A stretch of 64,000 bases of DNA from an uncultured Bacteroidales bacterium (GCA_947166105.1 CAMVCZ010000004.1:1-64000); one strand, 5' to 3'; numbered from the stretch's first letter, positions 25,980-34,317 are shown. The notes: generated by a model from the letters alone, not told the origin. Program-made: numbers and translations.

Positions 25980-26990
25980 TTACGGAACCATGTAGTTGTC
26001 AACATTCGTAGTGGTGATTCTAATCACACCAGGAGCCATCGTACGGCTGAGGTTGTTGTCAATCACAGCCTTACTGCCATCAGCAAAGTTGAAAGTGATG
26101 ACACAGCCAGCATACCAAGCCAAAGGACGCAATACGATGTAGAAAGGCTTATTACCAGTACCATCAATTACAACACCTTCGCCGCAATCGAGAGTAACGG
26201 TCTTACCCATTTGATTACCATCTACAAAGTAACCAGTTGCAGTTTTGTAGTCATTCAGACGTTGCAGGTAAGTATCGGAGGAGGGATTGTAATTGTTGAA
26301 CAGATACAACATCTCATCAGGATCAATTTTATGAATCTTCAGATGCACATCACCAGTGAGGTGGAAGGTCTTGTCTTCGAAAACGATGCTTGTAATGGTC
26401 TTTTGTTCACCGTTCGTTCTCGGCTTCAAGCATAAGGCACCCATAATGTTTTTGAAACTGAAATAAAACTCATCGTTGATGTCGGAAATATCCGTTCTCT
26501 TTCCAGCCATTGCCCAACTACGCTCAGAAAAAACAGCATTGCCATTGATTTCACGATAAGTCTGGACATTCGGGATATCGAAAACGCCATAGTTGCCTTG
26601 TGCCAAAAAAGCATTGTTCACTCTTTGGCCAGGATAGAAACCAAAGAAAGCACCACCGTCTTCCTTGAGAGGATGATCTACCAGCGGGCCACTTTGATAA
26701 TCGAACAACACACGAGGACCAGTAGCTCTCGCAGTGTAAACGCCATAGTAGGAATGTGGAGTCGCATTCCCATCCTCATAGATGTTGTAAAGCACAACTT
26801 GCTCACCTTGTTCGAAAATAGGAGTATTTGCAACCTGAGGATCTATGTAAGCTCTATCCTCATCATTCACAACCACAACTTCTTCAGTGGTGGCAACGAA
26901 AGTGAGAGCCTTGTTTTCATTTTTCTTGCATGATGCGAAGGCCAAGGCTACCATAGCCATAATGCAAGCTCCTTTTAAAATTTTCTTCAT
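25980..26990 (-). CDS. Fimbrillin-like lipoprotein
   Basis: 336 residues from ATG 26990. The signal peptide MKKILKGACIMAMVALAFAS leads to lipobox Cys21. The mature part has the layout of Mfa/fimbrillin-family proteins: an early FEQGEQVVLYNIYED strand, GGAFFGFYPGQ, a central ITSIVFEDKTFHLTGDVHL and a C-terminal PFYIVLRPLAWYAGCVITF segment. It ends NYMVP. Such proteins form surface pili subunits or anchored adhesins. It follows the 41-residue peptide gene by 61 bp with no promoter between, so the two are probably co-transcribed. A longer in-frame start (27098) would overlap the peptide gene and is rejected. Confidence 0.7.
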   Translation of the reverse strand: MKKILKGACIMAMVALAFASCKKNENKALTFVATTEEVVVVNDEDRAYIDPQVANTPIFEQGEQVVLYNIYEDGNATPHSYYGVYTARATGPRVLFDYQSGPLVDHPLKEDGGAFFGFYPGQRVNNAFLAQGNYGVFDIPNVQTYREINGNAVFSERSWAMAGKRTDISDINDEFYFSFKNIMGALCLKPRTNGEQKTITSIVFEDKTFHLTGDVHLKIHKIDPDEMLYLFNNYNPSSDTYLQRLNDYKTATGYFVDGNQMGKTVTLDCGEGVVIDGTGNKPFYIVLRPLAWYAGCVITFNFADGSKAVIDNNLSRTMAPGVIRITTTNVDNYMVP

Positions 26991-27051
26991 TTCTTGAATC
27001 TGTTTGATTTTTACATTGAAACTTAATAGGGATAGATTACGAATCCTGAAC

Positions 27052-27177
27052 TTAAAGCTCTGGATCGACAATAGTTTGGGTGCTTTCACCTTCACCACCC
27101 GCCATGAAGTTCTTGTCCACGTTCATTTGGATCATCTCAGCCTTGGGGGCTTCGTACATTTTGTTCATCTTTTTCAT
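27052..27177 (-). CDS. 41-residue peptide with GG motif, candidate RiPP precursor
   Basis: ATG at 27175-27177, TAA at 27052-27054. The product begins MKKMNKMYEAPKAEMIQM, continues NVDKNFMAGGEGES and ends TQTIVDPEL. A basic start, amphipathic leader, the double Gly at residues 27-28 and a short acidic tail with Ser/Thr (S32, T33, T35) are the layout of leader-plus-core precursors. It lies 105 bp downstream of a nucleotidyltransferase/PqqD/peptidase/kinase run on the same strand and has its own promoter at 27244-27276. No Cys is present, so thioether chemistry is unlikely; phosphorylation or nucleotidylation of Ser/Thr or cleavage after GG are possible. Translation is inferred from codon pattern and start context only. 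Confidence 0.65.
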   Translation of the reverse strand: MKKMNKMYEAPKAEMIQMNVDKNFMAGGEGESTQTIVDPEL

Positions 27178-27243
27178 TTTTTTACTTTTTTTAGTTAGAC
27201 TTATTTGTTAATTGTTTGAATGTTTTCATTCATAATTCGGCTG

Positions 27244-27276
27244 CAAAAATAATAATTATTTCAATGCGCGGTCAAA
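27244..27276 (-). promoter_or_regulatory. Promoter of the 41-residue peptide and lipoprotein
   Basis: Minus strand: TTTG (27273-27276), 21-bp spacer, TATTTTTG (27244-27251). The predicted start near 27237 gives a 60-nt AT-rich leader. The -33 element overlaps the end region of the nucleotidyltransferase gene, so the peptide can be expressed separately from the upstream enzymes. Confidence 0.7.
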
Positions 27277-27282
27277 AAAAAT

Positions 27283-28419
27283 TCATTTTTTTTCAATATT
27301 TTTTTTCGACTGCTTCAAAAAACCGTTTTTCAGCGAGATTTTCATCTCCCTAAATGCCACTTGGGGAAACACACGGGCACGGTAGAAGAAATCGACGAAA
27401 ACGCCCATGAACGTATGTATCTTGTGGACATACTTATTTTTGGGCTGGCGTCGCTTGAACTGGTTGTTGCGTCTGAAATTGCCCACCTTCATTATGGTGA
27501 CATACAGCTTTTGCGCTGTACGTCGGCAAGAGGCATCATAGAAAGGCATTTCATCTTGGGGAAGCCCAAGATGCTCCACCATCAGAAAACCAAAAGCCTG
27601 CCAAGGCTTCATAATGTGCATATCAGTGAACCATTGGCGCAACTTGTCGAGATCGAGTTGGCCATTGTAGGCATGAAGGGTCATGGCCACATCGCTGATT
27701 TGCCTCCAACCCACGCCAGAGGTCAGGAAATGGTGCCATGCATGGTAAAATGCAAAAAACACCATGAACTCCTTGGATGGTATGGAGATGGTAGTGCCAT
27801 CCAAGACAACATGTTGGGGAGCCTCATAAAGACCTTCGCACTCGATGGCAGCGTAGCAGGCTTTATCCTTATGGTCAAGCAAGTCGGCTGTAATACAGTG
27901 CATTTCCAAAATGAACTTGAGATCTCCTACGTTGTAGTCCAAGTTGTAATGGTTTCCTGTTTCCCATTCCATGCACCAGTGGTACATGTTCGGGATGGAG
28001 CGCATTAGTTCGCAAGCTTGATGAAAGTCGTCAGGCCTGAAAAACAAGTCGACATCGCCCATCTGACGAAGATCAGGATTAGGATAGAGCAAGGCCAAAC
28101 CAAATCCTTTGAGTACCACAGGCTCGATGTTGTTCTCGCGCAACTTCTTCAGCACCACGCCCAACATCTGTTTCAGTTGCATCAAATGGAAGAAATGTCC
28201 ACGCATTTCGTTCTTCATCTTTTCCATCAACTCAGGCGAGGGCTTGTTGGAACCAGTCATTTGCGAGGCCTTGTCGTAAACCAATACGCCATTGGCCTGG
28301 TGCCGAGCCAATCCCATAACCCCTTTCCAGTCAATTTCTTCCGCAATGGAAACAGGCGTGTCCCAAAGAGCAGCCCGAAGCAAGGCGAAATAATGCTTTT
28401 CTACGGTAGACCTCTCCAT
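27283..28419 (-). CDS. Nucleotidyltransferase-family protein (NTP_transf_5 type)
   Basis: 378 residues. The family core is visible at about 90-135: NIEPVVLKGFGLALLYPNPD, then RQMGDVDLFF with the metal-binding D-x-D. Later blocks such as FHAW-like FYHAWHHFLTSGVGWRQISD (about 225-245) are characteristic of this family. Homologues (PadeN, PsmN type) occur in lasso-peptide clusters, where they modify phosphorylated peptide together with an HPr-kinase-like enzyme, exactly the partner found here. The C-terminus is strongly basic (KNGFLKQSKKNIEKK). Fourth gene of the cluster, 53 bp after the PqqD-like gene. Confidence 0.85.
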   Translation of the reverse strand: MERSTVEKHYFALLRAALWDTPVSIAEEIDWKGVMGLARHQANGVLVYDKASQMTGSNKPSPELMEKMKNEMRGHFFHLMQLKQMLGVVLKKLRENNIEPVVLKGFGLALLYPNPDLRQMGDVDLFFRPDDFHQACELMRSIPNMYHWCMEWETGNHYNLDYNVGDLKFILEMHCITADLLDHKDKACYAAIECEGLYEAPQHVVLDGTTISIPSKEFMVFFAFYHAWHHFLTSGVGWRQISDVAMTLHAYNGQLDLDKLRQWFTDMHIMKPWQAFGFLMVEHLGLPQDEMPFYDASCRRTAQKLYVTIMKVGNFRRNNQFKRRQPKNKYVHKIHTFMGVFVDFFYRARVFPQVAFREMKISLKNGFLKQSKKNIEKK

Positions 28420-28472
28420 ACCTTATTAATTAATTAATATTAATTAGGTGCGCGATTCTTGTGACCTGCCTA

Positions 28473-28742
28473 TCAGTCCTCAATGATGTTGGCTTCTTTC
28501 CACGAATCCAACAATGCAGCCACATCTTTTTGGGCCACTTCAGGCGTGATGTCGTATTCTTCTTGCAAGAGATGCGCCAGTGTTTCAGCATCGAAATCCT
28601 TGCTTTCCACCGCTTTCCATAGGAAAGCGGCAGATTCGTTCATCGAAATCATGCGGCTGAAGTCAACCGCATCCAATCCTTCGGCCACAAGGATAGACTC
28701 CTTGCCCAAGGAACGCAATGTATAACCTTTTCTTGTTCTCAT
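28473..28742 (-). CDS. PqqD-family protein (RiPP recognition element-like)
   Basis: 89 residues, the full length of a stand-alone PqqD. The fold's pattern is seen: YTLRSLGKESILVAEG beta-hairpin, MISMNESAAFLWKAVE (the N-E-[ST]-A-x-x-[IL]-W motif of PqqD proteins) and the winged-helix part with TLAHLLQEEYDITPEVAQKD. PqqD-like domains bind leader peptides of ribosomally made, modified peptides. Located between the S26 peptidase and the nucleotidyltransferase. Confidence 0.9.
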   Translation of the reverse strand: MRTRKGYTLRSLGKESILVAEGLDAVDFSRMISMNESAAFLWKAVESKDFDAETLAHLLQEEYDITPEVAQKDVAALLDSWKEANIIED

Positions 28743-28762
28743 ATTATCTTGTTTTACTTTTG

Positions 28763-29200
28763 TTAGTCAAATATCTTATGCCATTTCCTGTCGATTTTCA
28801 GCAGGTATCTCCTAAGGGGAAGCAACCTGCGCCATAGCTTGCCTTTGGTGGGCTTTCGATGACGGCCATTCGGCGAAACGATTTCAACCACCGTGCCACA
28901 CACTTCTGACACATCACCTTGCTCAACACCTTTTAAATTGCCATCACCCATCAGCGTTACACTGTTTCCCTCCACGGAGACCACCCGATGCATGACATAC
29001 TTTCCATCGAATCGAGCCAAAACAATGTCGCCCACACGAATAACACTTTTCTTACGCAACACCACCGAATCCTTGTCGCCATGTATGAAAGGCAACATGC
29101 TCACACCTTTCGGTACCATCGTCACATCGCGCCCCTCAGAGAGCAGTCGCGCCACTTCATCAAGTAGCACATCCTTGGGCAAAACCACTTTTTTCCCCAT
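28763..29200 (-). CDS. S24/S26-family peptidase, ER-type signal peptidase-like
   Basis: 145 residues. Nucleophile S34 lies in VPKGVSMLPFIHGD. The residue that would be Lys in classic bacterial signal peptidase is His71 in KYVMHRVVSVEG, as in the Ser-His S26B (SipW/ER) branch. It is small and has no obvious membrane helix, unlike true signal peptidases; the C-terminus is highly basic (KLWRRLLPLRRYLLKIDRKW). Its start overlaps the stop of the kinase gene at base 29200. In its context it could remove the leader of the 41-residue peptide. Confidence 0.85.
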   Translation of the reverse strand: MGKKVVLPKDVLLDEVARLLSEGRDVTMVPKGVSMLPFIHGDKDSVVLRKKSVIRVGDIVLARFDGKYVMHRVVSVEGNSVTLMGDGNLKGVEQGDVSEVCGTVVEIVSPNGRHRKPTKGKLWRRLLPLRRYLLKIDRKWHKIFD

Positions 29201-30075
29201 TACCTCTTACCTGTCACAGTATCGTAACAAAGGAAGGCCGCTTCAGGGTTAGGAAGGCAGTCCAACGAATAGCAGGGCACTGAAGAAACAATCTTCGCAT
29301 TGGTGGCATGGTAGCCGTCCGCCATGTTCTTGATAAACCTATATCCCGAAAACGACACATAAATGGAAGCGTATGCCTCGGGCAACGATTGCTGTTTGAT
29401 AACATTCTTCTTGGCCTGATGTAAATCGACAATTGCTCCCACAGGAACATCAAGATTGCGATAACAAGGTGTCTTGCCACTCCAAGGTGTGCCATAAACA
29501 CGCACCACACCATCATCGCACACACGAAGCGCGGGATTGTCATCGTTCAGCAACTCACAGCCTTCAATATTTTTTATCCACAACTGGCTATGGGTACTCT
29601 TACCCGTTCCGCTCTTGCCTAAGAAAAGATAGCCCTTGCCTCCATTCATCGTCACCGAAGCATGTATAAGGAGTGTATCCATAGATGCAGTGGAAAACGA
29701 AAACATCATCATTAGCATTGTGGTGACGGAAAACCGTATGCACCCTAACACACGGAATTGCACTTTGGAGAAAGACTTATCCGTAATCATGCAAAGCCTT
29801 ATTGGAGCTTCAAGCGTAGGTGCAACTTCCATTAGCCATTTTCCATTCCATTCATACAATTCCGACCTCGGCATGTCCACATGCTTATTCCCAATAACTA
29901 CCAACTGCTTGCTGGATGTGTCAGGCATGTTTTCTATCAATTCAGCTGCAAAGATACATCCATCAGCATCATCGGTCAAAAAAGGCTCATAATTCTGCAT
30001 TTCGTTCCATGCCGGATAATCATCGGGCATTACGATAGAGAACTTGTGACCTGCCACTTTATAAACTTTCTTCAT
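29200..30075 (-). CDS. HPr kinase-like (PEPCK-fold) protein kinase
   Basis: 291 residues from ATG 30075. An N-terminal beta-rich region (1-140) precedes the HPrK C-terminal kinase core: Walker A GKSGTGKST (153-161), acidic pair ELLNDDNP (178-179) and VYGTPWSGKT near 194-202. True HprK has a CapA-like N-domain and an HPr substrate; this type instead sits in peptide clusters (PadeK, ThcoK), where it phosphorylates a Ser of the precursor. First gene of the four-enzyme operon; the promoter at 30093-30100 fixes the start and rules out an in-frame ATG at 30165. Codon use is somewhat AT-richer than lnt next door. Confidence 0.88.
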   Translation of the reverse strand: MKKVYKVAGHKFSIVMPDDYPAWNEMQNYEPFLTDDADGCIFAAELIENMPDTSSKQLVVIGNKHVDMPRSELYEWNGKWLMEVAPTLEAPIRLCMITDKSFSKVQFRVLGCIRFSVTTMLMMMFSFSTASMDTLLIHASVTMNGGKGYLFLGKSGTGKSTHSQLWIKNIEGCELLNDDNPALRVCDDGVVRVYGTPWSGKTPCYRNLDVPVGAIVDLHQAKKNVIKQQSLPEAYASIYVSFSGYRFIKNMADGYHATNAKIVSSVPCYSLDCLPNPEAAFLCYDTVTGKR

Positions 30076-30092
30076 TTGGACAAAAATTTGCG

Positions 30093-30100
30093 CAAAGATA
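30093..30100 (-). promoter_or_regulatory. -7 element (TATCTTTG) of the kinase/peptidase/PqqD/NTase operon
   Basis: TAnnTTTG on the minus strand 17 bp before the ATG at 30075; divergent from the lnt promoter. Confidence 0.65.
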
Positions 30101-30172
30101 GTTTTTTTATTGATATGAAAACCGCTTTCGGATAAAATAGATTGAAAAAAAGCGTCAGCCACCAATTTTTAG

Positions 30173-30180
30173 TACCTTTG
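30173..30180 (+). promoter_or_regulatory. -7 element (TACCTTTG) of lnt
   Basis: TAnnTTTG 19 bp before the ATG at 30200; supports that ATG over an in-frame TTG at 30191. Confidence 0.65.
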
Positions 30181-30199
30181 CCCGAAATTTTTGAATGTT

Positions 30200-31861
30200 A
30201 TGGTAAAGGCTAAAAAACACTCTTCCTCCTTTTCAGATTCTCCTTCCAAAAAAGGGAAAGGACAACGGATATTGGCGGCATTGTTGGCGGGAGGACTACT
30301 TACAGCAGCATGGCCCACATGGGGCATTGCGCCGCTGATTTTCATAGGGTTGGTTCCCCTGCTGCTGATGGAAGACCGCATTGCGCAAGGCGGAAACGGC
30401 AAACTGTTTTGGCTTTCGTTTCTCGCCTTTCTCGTCTGGAACGTGGCCACCACCTGGTGGGTTTGGAACGCTACACCTGCCGCCATCGCAGCATGGACGC
30501 TGAACGCAATCTTTATGACCATCGTGTTCAATATGTTCCACCTCACGAAGAAAAAAGTCTGCAACAACCCTTGGGGCAACTTTTTTCTCATTCCTTATTG
30601 GATGGCTTTTGAAATGCTCACCTATTGGTGGTCTATCAAATGGCCGTGGCTCAACTTGGGCAATTGTTTCTCCACCTGCCACAAGTGGGTGCAATGGTAC
30701 GAATTTACGGGCGTGGCTGGCGGAACACTTTGGGTATTGATTGTCAATATATTAATCACAAACATCTTCTTGTTCTTCAAATCCAAGGCAACGAAGCCTT
30801 TATTAATTAATATAGGTGTTGAGCTGATTGTGCTCTTATTGCCCATTTTAATCAGTACACGCATGTACAAGGATTACGAAGACCAAGGTGAAGACACGGA
30901 AATCATCGTCGTGCAGCAGAACTGCGACCCGTGGAACGAGCAATTTGACGAAAAATACTACGATCAAGTCATTCAGAACAACATTAATCTGTCGTTGCCC
31001 TTGGTGACACCCAAAACGCGCTTCATCGTCAGCAGCGAGTCGGCCATCCAGGAAGGCATTTGGCTGCATGAATTGGATCAGGTGCGTGCATTGAAAACCT
31101 TGCATGAATATATGCAGCGTTTCCCGCAAGCAGCCTTTGTCATCGGAGGAACCACATACGAATGGGTACCCCGTGGCATGGAAAACGACTTTGCAGCACG
31201 ACCAATCGACAACATGAACCACTACTATTTCAGCCACAACTCGGCACTGCTCATCGACAGCATCAATGTGCAGCACCGCAACAAATCTCAGCTCGTAGTG
31301 GGTGTGGAAGCCATTCCCGAATGGCTTGGTTTTTTGAAAAACTACAGCATCACTATGGGCATTGCGCGAGGCACCCTGAAAGGCGACCCCGAGGCGAAGG
31401 TTTTGGCTTATGGCAAGCATAAAGCAGGCGTGGCCATCTGCTACGAGTCGGCTTTCGGCGAGTATGTTGGCCAATTCTGCAAGAAGGGCGCGGATTTGCT
31501 TTTCGTCATCACCAACGACGGCTGGTGGGGCGACACTCCGGGCTACCGACAGCATTTCGAGTTCTCGAAACTTCGCGCCATCGAAAACCGTCGCTCTGTG
31601 GCCCGTTCAGCCAACACCGGACGCTCCGGATTCATTAATCAGCGCGGCGACGTGCTGCAACAAACCCATTATTGGGTTCCAGATGCCATCAAGGCGACCT
31701 TGAAAGCCAACACTAAAGTCACCTTCTACGCCCAGCACGGCGACTACCTCAGCCGCATTGCGGTTTACCTTACTTTTGTGCTGCTTCTCACCCTGATAGC
31801 CAAAACATTGTTGGGCCTTGGCAAAAGCAAGAAAACCTCTTCACGCAAGAAAAAGAAATGA
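30200..31861 (+). CDS. lnt: Apolipoprotein N-acyltransferase
   Basis: 553 residues. Membrane helices fill the first 220 residues (ILAALLAGGLLTAAWPTWG, IAPLIFIGLVPLLLMED, TLWVLIVNILITNIFLFF). A nitrilase-fold domain follows with the catalytic Glu-Lys-Cys set: SSESAIQEG (Glu), the Lys region near the LVVGVEAIPEW stretch, and the nucleophile in KAGVAICYESAFGEY (Cys). The end has a final helix and a basic tail (KKTSSRKKKK). Lnt adds the third acyl chain to lipoproteins in the inner membrane. It overlaps the next gene by 4 bp (ATGA). Confidence 0.92.
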   Translation: MVKAKKHSSSFSDSPSKKGKGQRILAALLAGGLLTAAWPTWGIAPLIFIGLVPLLLMEDRIAQGGNGKLFWLSFLAFLVWNVATTWWVWNATPAAIAAWTLNAIFMTIVFNMFHLTKKKVCNNPWGNFFLIPYWMAFEMLTYWWSIKWPWLNLGNCFSTCHKWVQWYEFTGVAGGTLWVLIVNILITNIFLFFKSKATKPLLINIGVELIVLLLPILISTRMYKDYEDQGEDTEIIVVQQNCDPWNEQFDEKYYDQVIQNNINLSLPLVTPKTRFIVSSESAIQEGIWLHELDQVRALKTLHEYMQRFPQAAFVIGGTTYEWVPRGMENDFAARPIDNMNHYYFSHNSALLIDSINVQHRNKSQLVVGVEAIPEWLGFLKNYSITMGIARGTLKGDPEAKVLAYGKHKAGVAICYESAFGEYVGQFCKKGADLLFVITNDGWWGDTPGYRQHFEFSKLRAIENRRSVARSANTGRSGFINQRGDVLQQTHYWVPDAIKATLKANTKVTFYAQHGDYLSRIAVYLTFVLLLTLIAKTLLGLGKSKKTSSRKKKK

Positions 31862-32823
31862 GCGGTACTGATTGTCATCTTTCTTTAGGCCCTTTCCAAG
31901 GCATCACCGATGCGCCGTTTCGCAACGTGTTCAAGCGGCATTTCGGCGGCATCGACAAGTTCTATACGCCATTTTTCACAGGGATTCACAAAGAAGAACA
32001 CGCGAAAAACCTGCAAGGCGAGGAAATCGACCCGAAATTCAATGATGTTGAAACTTTGACACCACAAATCCTCAGCACCGATGCTGAGGAAATTTTGCGC
32101 TTCGCCAAACAATGCAAACAATTGGGCTACAAGGAAATCAACCTTAACATGGGTTGCCCGTTTCCGAGGGTGGCCAACAAGAAACGGGGTTGCGGCCTCC
32201 TACCTTACCCTGACATGGTGGAAGCGATGTTGGATCGGGTTTTTGAGGAAATTGACATCAAGTTTAGTGTGAAATGCCGCCTCGGTTATTTCAGCCCCGA
32301 TGAGATTGAGGCCATTATCCCGATTTTCAACAAGTTTCCTCTTAGTGAATTGATTATCCATCCACGCATTGGAAAGCAACTTTACAAGGGCGAGGCTGAT
32401 GTGGAGCGGTTCAAACGATTAATACCTTATATTAATGCGCCGTTGGTTTATAATGGGGATGTTTTCTCTGTCAATGGTTTTGGGCGCATCCGCAATGCGG
32501 TGCTGCCTATGAACCGATTTATGTTAGGGCGAGGATTGCTGACTAATCCGTTTTTGGCGGAGGAGATTCGAGGGGGCGCATGGAATGCGCCAGAACGGAC
32601 GGAACGGCTGCACGCATACGTCATTGACCTTTATAAGGATAGGCTGCGCCATGCGGGAGGAAGCCCAAAGGTATTGGGACGAATGAAGGAACTATGGTCT
32701 TATCTGATGTATTCTTTTGAAAAGCCTCAGAATGTTTGGCGGAAAATCAAGAAGATTAATGCTTTGAGGGAATACGAAGAAGCTGTTGAAGAAGTATTCA
32801 AGTCAATAGAATTGGGTTTTTAG
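31858..32823 (+). CDS. tRNA-dihydrouridine synthase
   Basis: 321 residues. FMN-binding TIM barrel opening with LGPFQGITDAPFR, active-site Cys in NMGCPFPRVANKKRGCGLL, substrate-binding KCRLGYFSPDE, LIIHPR and the phosphate-site YNGDVFS ... LGRGLLTNPFL. It reduces uridines in the D-loop of tRNA using NADPH. The subfamily (DusA, B or C) cannot be fixed; the short length and motifs resemble the Bacteroidota Dus family. Co-transcribed with lnt (ATGA overlap). Confidence 0.92.
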   Translation: MSGTDCHLSLGPFQGITDAPFRNVFKRHFGGIDKFYTPFFTGIHKEEHAKNLQGEEIDPKFNDVETLTPQILSTDAEEILRFAKQCKQLGYKEINLNMGCPFPRVANKKRGCGLLPYPDMVEAMLDRVFEEIDIKFSVKCRLGYFSPDEIEAIIPIFNKFPLSELIIHPRIGKQLYKGEADVERFKRLIPYINAPLVYNGDVFSVNGFGRIRNAVLPMNRFMLGRGLLTNPFLAEEIRGGAWNAPERTERLHAYVIDLYKDRLRHAGGSPKVLGRMKELWSYLMYSFEKPQNVWRKIKKINALREYEEAVEEVFKSIELGF

Positions 32824-33073
32824 GTTTTATATTTAAAATTTCAAAATTTAAAAATCGCATCTTTTTGATTTTTAATAATATATAAAATCAAGATAATGAA
32901 TAGAAACATTATTTTCATATATTTTTAGTATTTTAATATACTATAATTTGACACTATTTAGTATTTACAAAACTATAGTTTTGACAATATTTAGTGAACA
33001 GAAACATTATTTTTATTGAAATAATGTAGATTCAAATATTATTCGTATCTTTGCGGCGAAAATCTAAAACGCC
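32824..33073. promoter_or_regulatory. AT-rich intergenic region with 16-bp palindrome and repeated motif
   Basis: A 250-bp stretch of very low GC between dus and the AAA/DUF4143 gene. It has a perfect palindrome CAAAACTATAGTTTTG (32968-32983), a direct repeat AGAAACATTATTTT (32902-32915 and 33000-33013), related TATTTAGT elements on both sides of the palindrome, and the -7 element TATCTTTG (33046-33053) 20 bp before the ATG at 33074. The palindrome is a plausible operator; its position about 65 bp before the -7 suits an activator or looping repressor. Confidence 0.6.
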
Positions 33074-34282
33074 ATGAAAGAATTGGAAGGCTTGGAAGAA
33101 ATTATGCGAAGCCATCGCAACAGATTGGCCGCTGTGGGAACAAATTTCCACAGGAACCTCTATTACCACATCGACTGGGACGACCGCCTGATTGGCATCA
33201 AGGGGCCGCGCGGCTGCGGCAAGACCACCCTGCTGCTGCAACGCATCAAAGAAAACTTCGGCGACACGGGGCAAGCACTCTATATTTCGTTGGACAACCT
33301 CTGGTTTGCCTCGAACAGCCTGATTGACCTCGTGGACTACCACTACACGCACGGTGGAACGCACCTTTTCATCGACGAGGTACATCATCATCCCTATTGG
33401 CAAACCCTGCTGAAGAACATCTACGACGACTATCCACAAATGAACGTCGTCTATACAGGCTCGTCGATGCTGAGGATGGACCACAAGCAAGGTGACCTTT
33501 CGAGGCGACAGTTAGTGTATCACCTGCCTGGGCTATCGTTTCGCGAATATCTTGAATTTGAGGGACTTTACCGATGCGAACCGTTGGAATTGGAAGACAT
33601 TTTGAAAAACCACGTCCGAATTGCCAACGACGCTTGTGCGAAAATCAAGGTGCTGCCCGCATTTGAGAAATATTTGAAGCAAGGCTACTATCCCTTCTAC
33701 AAGGAAGTGAAAAAAGGCTATGACATGCGATTGCAACAGGTTATCAATCAAGTGATTGAAAACGACTATCCGGCCATTGACGAGGTGTCGATGTCAACCA
33801 TTCGAAAGACCAAGAAAATGCTGATGCTTTTGGCGGAAAAGGTTCCTCAAACGCCTGTGATGAGCGAACTTTACGCCGAGTTGGACACCGACCGCAACCA
33901 AGGCCTGAAAATGATGCACGCTTTGGAGCGCGGCGGCTTGCTCGGGCTGCTCTCAAGCGAGGCAAAAAGTTTCAAAGGGTTGGCGCGCCCCGACAAGATT
34001 TTCCTGAACAACCCCAACCTGATGTATGCCCTGGTGTCAAAGCCAGAAATCGGGACGGTGAGGGAGACTTTCTTCTTCAACCAACTCAGTCAAACACAAA
34101 CTGTTACCTTCCCGAAAAAAGGCGACTTCCTCGTGAACAAGACCTACCTCTTCGAGGTGGGGGGCAAAAACAAGAGTTTTGACCAAATCAAGGACATTGA
34201 AAACAGTTTTTTGGCGATGGACGGTATCGAGGTCGGGCATCACAACAGGATTCCGCTTTGGGTGTTTGGGATGATGTATTAA
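33074..34282 (+). CDS. AAA ATPase with DUF4143-type C-terminus
   Basis: 402 residues. Walker A GPRGCGKTT (44-52), Walker B HLFIDEVHHH (about 97-106), sensor-like VVYTGSSMLRM and the family motif HLPGLSFREYLEFE follow. The C-terminal part (about 270-402) has FFFNQLS and a FEVGGKNKSFDQIKDI stretch, the degenerate nuclease-like end of DUF4143 proteins. These ATPases are abundant in Bacteroidota and often strain-variable; function is unknown, with stress or defence roles suggested. Low-GC upstream region with palindrome; terminator follows. Confidence 0.85.
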   Translation: MKELEGLEEIMRSHRNRLAAVGTNFHRNLYYHIDWDDRLIGIKGPRGCGKTTLLLQRIKENFGDTGQALYISLDNLWFASNSLIDLVDYHYTHGGTHLFIDEVHHHPYWQTLLKNIYDDYPQMNVVYTGSSMLRMDHKQGDLSRRQLVYHLPGLSFREYLEFEGLYRCEPLELEDILKNHVRIANDACAKIKVLPAFEKYLKQGYYPFYKEVKKGYDMRLQQVINQVIENDYPAIDEVSMSTIRKTKKMLMLLAEKVPQTPVMSELYAELDTDRNQGLKMMHALERGGLLGLLSSEAKSFKGLARPDKIFLNNPNLMYALVSKPEIGTVRETFFFNQLSQTQTVTFPKKGDFLVNKTYLFEVGGKNKSFDQIKDIENSFLAMDGIEVGHHNRIPLWVFGMMY

Positions 34283-34285
34283 TCG

Positions 34286-34317
34286 AAAAAAGCCTCCCTT
34301 ACGAGAGGCTTTTTTTC
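34286..34317. terminator. Bidirectional terminator
   Basis: Stem AAAAAAGCCTC (34286-34296)/GAGGCTTTTTT (34305-34315) between the convergent AAA ATPase and ornithine aminotransferase genes. Confidence 0.92.

Noticed and set aside
28421..28450. AT-rich palindromic TTAATTAATTAATATTAATTA stretch between the NTase and PqqD genes as an operator or terminator
   Set aside because: It lacks a GC stem and T-run; simple AT repeats of this kind are common in short gaps, and no regulator can be tied to it.
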